From Anisus vortex (lineage: Eukaryota > Mollusca > Gastropoda > Planorbidae): a stretch of DNA of 64,000 nucleotides. Each line of letters opens with the position of its first letter. The stretch's first letter is position 1. The position numbers were made by a program, and so were the translations under genes. The notes below the pieces were generated by a model. The model saw only the letters and a program-made list of their open reading frames with translations. It was not told the origin of the DNA and searched no databases. Positions 61,376-64,000 of the stretch are shown here, piece by piece. Where the stretch lies: assembly GCA_949126835.1 (NCBI GenBank), contig OX421494.1, forward strand, positions 21,640,196-21,704,195, read 5' to 3'.

Positions 61376-64000
61376 TTTTTTTTTCTCGGTAACTCTAAAA
61401 CTTCATTTTTGGACAAATTGTCGTTCTTGGGTTTTGACTCTTGCAACCAGCATCCCTGCGAGCTCACCCCCCCCCCCCCTTGTACTGATGTCAAATACTG
61501 ATTTCCCAATATTGATCCGGAGATCATTGATCTCACACCTTTGTTGTGACGCGCCACCCACGCCCCCTCCGTCCCTACCATTCCAGGATTCCCCCCTTAA
61601 CGTGATTATGCCGCTAACTACATCTTGTGATTTCAACTTCCTGTCTGGCTCTTCAACAGATTCAATTAAGCCCGAATCCAGGCGCGTGGAAAAACAAACC
61701 TATTAAGCCTCGGTCCAGCAGCACGACACCACGGGGGGGGGGGGGGGGGGGGGGGTCAGACTGGCTCATCTAAGCTGCGAGTATCTAAGCTGCCAGTCAT
61801 GATAGCCTTGGGTTTGAATCCCGTAACATTTTTGTAGTGTCTAGGTTGCCCTTGAAAAAATACATTTTTTTTTGTAATTTCTGTTCGATACTGTGTGTGC
61901 CTGGGTTATCACTCAGTATAATACTTTAATGACAGATACATTTTAAATCAGTTTTATATAAAAGTATTTTTTTTAGTTAAGCTCAATATCCAGACTTAAG
62001 TCTCGTATCATACCCATTAATGAATTTTTAAAAAATCATTTTCTTTCCGACAGTTCAACTATTCATGATACACTTTGATTAGTTTAGTTAGGAAGTTAAA
62101 AGTGCAATCAATATGATTAATTCTGATCTTATCCATCTATTAAAACTACATGTTTTCTTCCTTCTAAAAACATTGACGAATGACCTAAATAAACAAGTTA
62201 ATTCTTACGACTCTCTCGTCATTTCAAATCATTTATTTCTATCTTGTGTGTGTGTCTTTGTATGTGGGTGTTTGTTTAATTTTTTCTTCTAAATATCTTT
62301 ATCCCTGTCTCTCTAAAGCTTTTTTTTTCCTTTCCATTTTATCTCTATAAATGTTCGGTAGATTTTTTCCTCTATTAACCTACTTATTTCATTATTATTT
62401 TGTGTGTGAGCGTTTAAATTACACGCTTTACGTCAACCACCACCTCCACCAACGCCAACAACAATAACAATAACATTAATGGTAACGTCATATTATTATG
62501 TGAATGGATGCTTTTTCTTAAAGTCCAGACAGTGAAATTGAAACTGGTCACGTCAATCGGCGGTCAGCAGTACATTAGATATCCACCCTTGATATCACTG
62601 ACCGGTCATTGACTTTATAATGCCATTTCGATACCAATGACTATTTCTTAACTAAATAATTAACTGAGACAAGCAGTATACATTTCAAGCTTCTGGTTTC
62701 TATAATTTTTTAATGTTCACACTACTCACAACGTTACTAAATATAAATAAGTGTATCCTTTGTTTAATGTCTTTCTGGGAATGACACCATAAAATAATAA
62801 ATGTCGGGCGAATATGTAAGTCAAATAAACATTTATATTGAACTCAATATAGTGACAGTAATGGATAAAGTGGTTAAGTGATTGTATTTGATTACTCAAA
62901 CAAAAAATTCCAATAATCTAAGGCATAATGTTTATCTATATTTTGCGTATTTCGGCATTTGTAGAGATGTGGGCGAGACAGTGACAGGAAGTCACAAGAA
63001 GAAACGGAAGGGATTGATGAATGATGGAGGAATAGTCAAAACTGGAAAAAAAAAAGAAAACCAAATTCTGATCCGCCAGGGGGCAGTAGAACTTCTATCA
63101 GACTCAACAAAATAAAAAGATTTTCGAATAAGAAATGAAGTGGTTGCGGGTCCACTGGCCCTATCCCGAAATCACTGCTCCCTACAATAATAGCGCCCAC
63201 CACGCCACGCCAGCAGACTGTGACTCACAGAATACCAGGGGAACCCAAACCATAATTAGATGTTTACATTGCAGGCTTACTAAAAGTTTTTAAGTCTCTG
63301 ATTTCTTAGATCGAAATGGTTGTCCTTAATCACATTTGTCGGGAGCAATTGATTGAGTGTTCCTGGTCGGTTCTCAGCAAAGATGGAAACAGTGATCAGT
63401 GGAGCGATTCTGGTTTCAACGGATTCGTGTGAGACTGCCCAGTAAACTATAAGACGTAGCGGTCTAACGTCAGGGCACTGGATTTCTATTCCGACGGCCT
63501 GGGGTTCAATTTTGACCAGACGTAAACCCCAGCCTTCTCCATCCATGTTGACACAATCGTATTCAATGGGCTTCATCGAAACCACCGATTCGCTTCCATT
63601 AAAAGTACACCGGAGGGATAACACATGGGGGAACACCCTCTGTTGCGCGCAAGAAATGTCATTGAAACAGCAAGAGCCAATACAATTTGGTGGGGAGGAT
63701 GCAATTTGAGCAACAGCACATCAGGCCAAGCCCGGTGCTTGGATATCAAGACCTACTGTCTAAAATTGTTGCTACTTGGTGTCATTACAGGAATGCCTCC
63801 TTACACATTATGCACTGGACCTAAGAGCCATGGGCTCGTTCGTATTTTTTCTTCAAGAGACATTTGAATCGGTTATGTGGAAATCTAAGTCCTAATTAGG
63901 GAAATCTCGCCTTATTAACGATACCTCGTGTTCATATCTGGAAAGTAAATCTAGCTGTGCATTGTGCAAACTTAACAATCCATAACTTCATGTAGATGAT

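Larger units (their letters stand above)
58693..64000 (-). other. Upstream intron of the receptor, no exon found
   Basis: No reading frame here resembles TM1 or TM2 (no NxxxxD/LAxxD-type segment on the minus strand). The interval holds SINE pieces, a degenerate ATGGTGATGCAGG array, a GGTTTCGG-like scrap, a 12-bp poly-C (61467-61478) and a 23-bp poly-G (61733-61755). The stretch 63430-63540 has a faint tRNA-like look (GGGTTCAATTTTGACC). The 118-codon minus frame at 63280-63636 matches nothing I know. Confidence 0.7.

Noticed and set aside
63280..63636. 118-codon minus-strand frame near the right edge
   Set aside because: It has no transmembrane or receptor-like segment and matches no family I recognise. 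The weak tRNA-like stretch inside suggests repeat origin.

Overview
The window is nuclear DNA of an animal, most likely a lophotrochozoan and perhaps a gastropod mollusc. This is inferred from the AT-rich sequence, the spliced receptor gene, the tRNA-derived SINEs, hAT-type DNA transposons and non-LTR retrotransposon relics, and the very many micro- and minisatellites. Nothing bacterial, organellar or viral was seen. The species cannot be fixed from the sequence alone.

One protein-coding gene can be supported. It is a rhodopsin-like (class A) neuropeptide GPCR on the minus strand, split over almost the whole window. Five coding exons were placed by hand from splice sites and reading phase: 58504-58692 (TM3 to TM4), 51649-51838 (second extracellular loop, TM5), 18452-18584 (third intracellular loop, TM6), 9093-9214 (TM7) and 4463-4701 (helix 8, C-terminal tail, stop). 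Joined, they give 873 nt (290 codons plus stop) with matching phases at all four junctions. The exons for the N terminus, TM1 and TM2 are not visible and should lie beyond 64000. The residues resemble orexin/allatotropin-type receptors most, but the ligand is not proven.

Everything else is intron or 3' flank, and nearly all recognisable structure there is repetitive. Left flank (1-4462): a 29-bp array, a nested foldback element, an 18-bp array, a 1.34-kb hAT element with a perfect 8-bp target duplication and a broken transposase tail, a 22-bp array, and a 49-bp array inside the probable 3' UTR. Intron 4702-9092: two MITEs, a LINE and SINE remnants. Intron 9215-18451: tetranucleotide, GT and CA microsatellites and a 2-kb array of 24-bp units that runs to within about 30 bp of the TM6 exon. 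Intron 18585-51648 (33 kb): 15-bp, 49-bp, 12-bp, GA-rich and 27-bp arrays, a hAT MITE, LINE pieces and a cluster of SINEs. Intron 51839-58503: a 41-bp array and a 9-bp array. The region 58693-64000 is intron or upstream sequence with SINE fragments only.

The longest open reading frames in the window (up to 602 codons) lie in tandem arrays whose period is a multiple of three and are not genes. I found no convincing new molecular system. The points most worth a second look are the receptor with its repeat-filled introns, the indel-free 96-copy 15-bp array with a one-sided homogenisation pattern, the nested foldback element, and the MITE carrying its own internal 66-bp tandem repeats.
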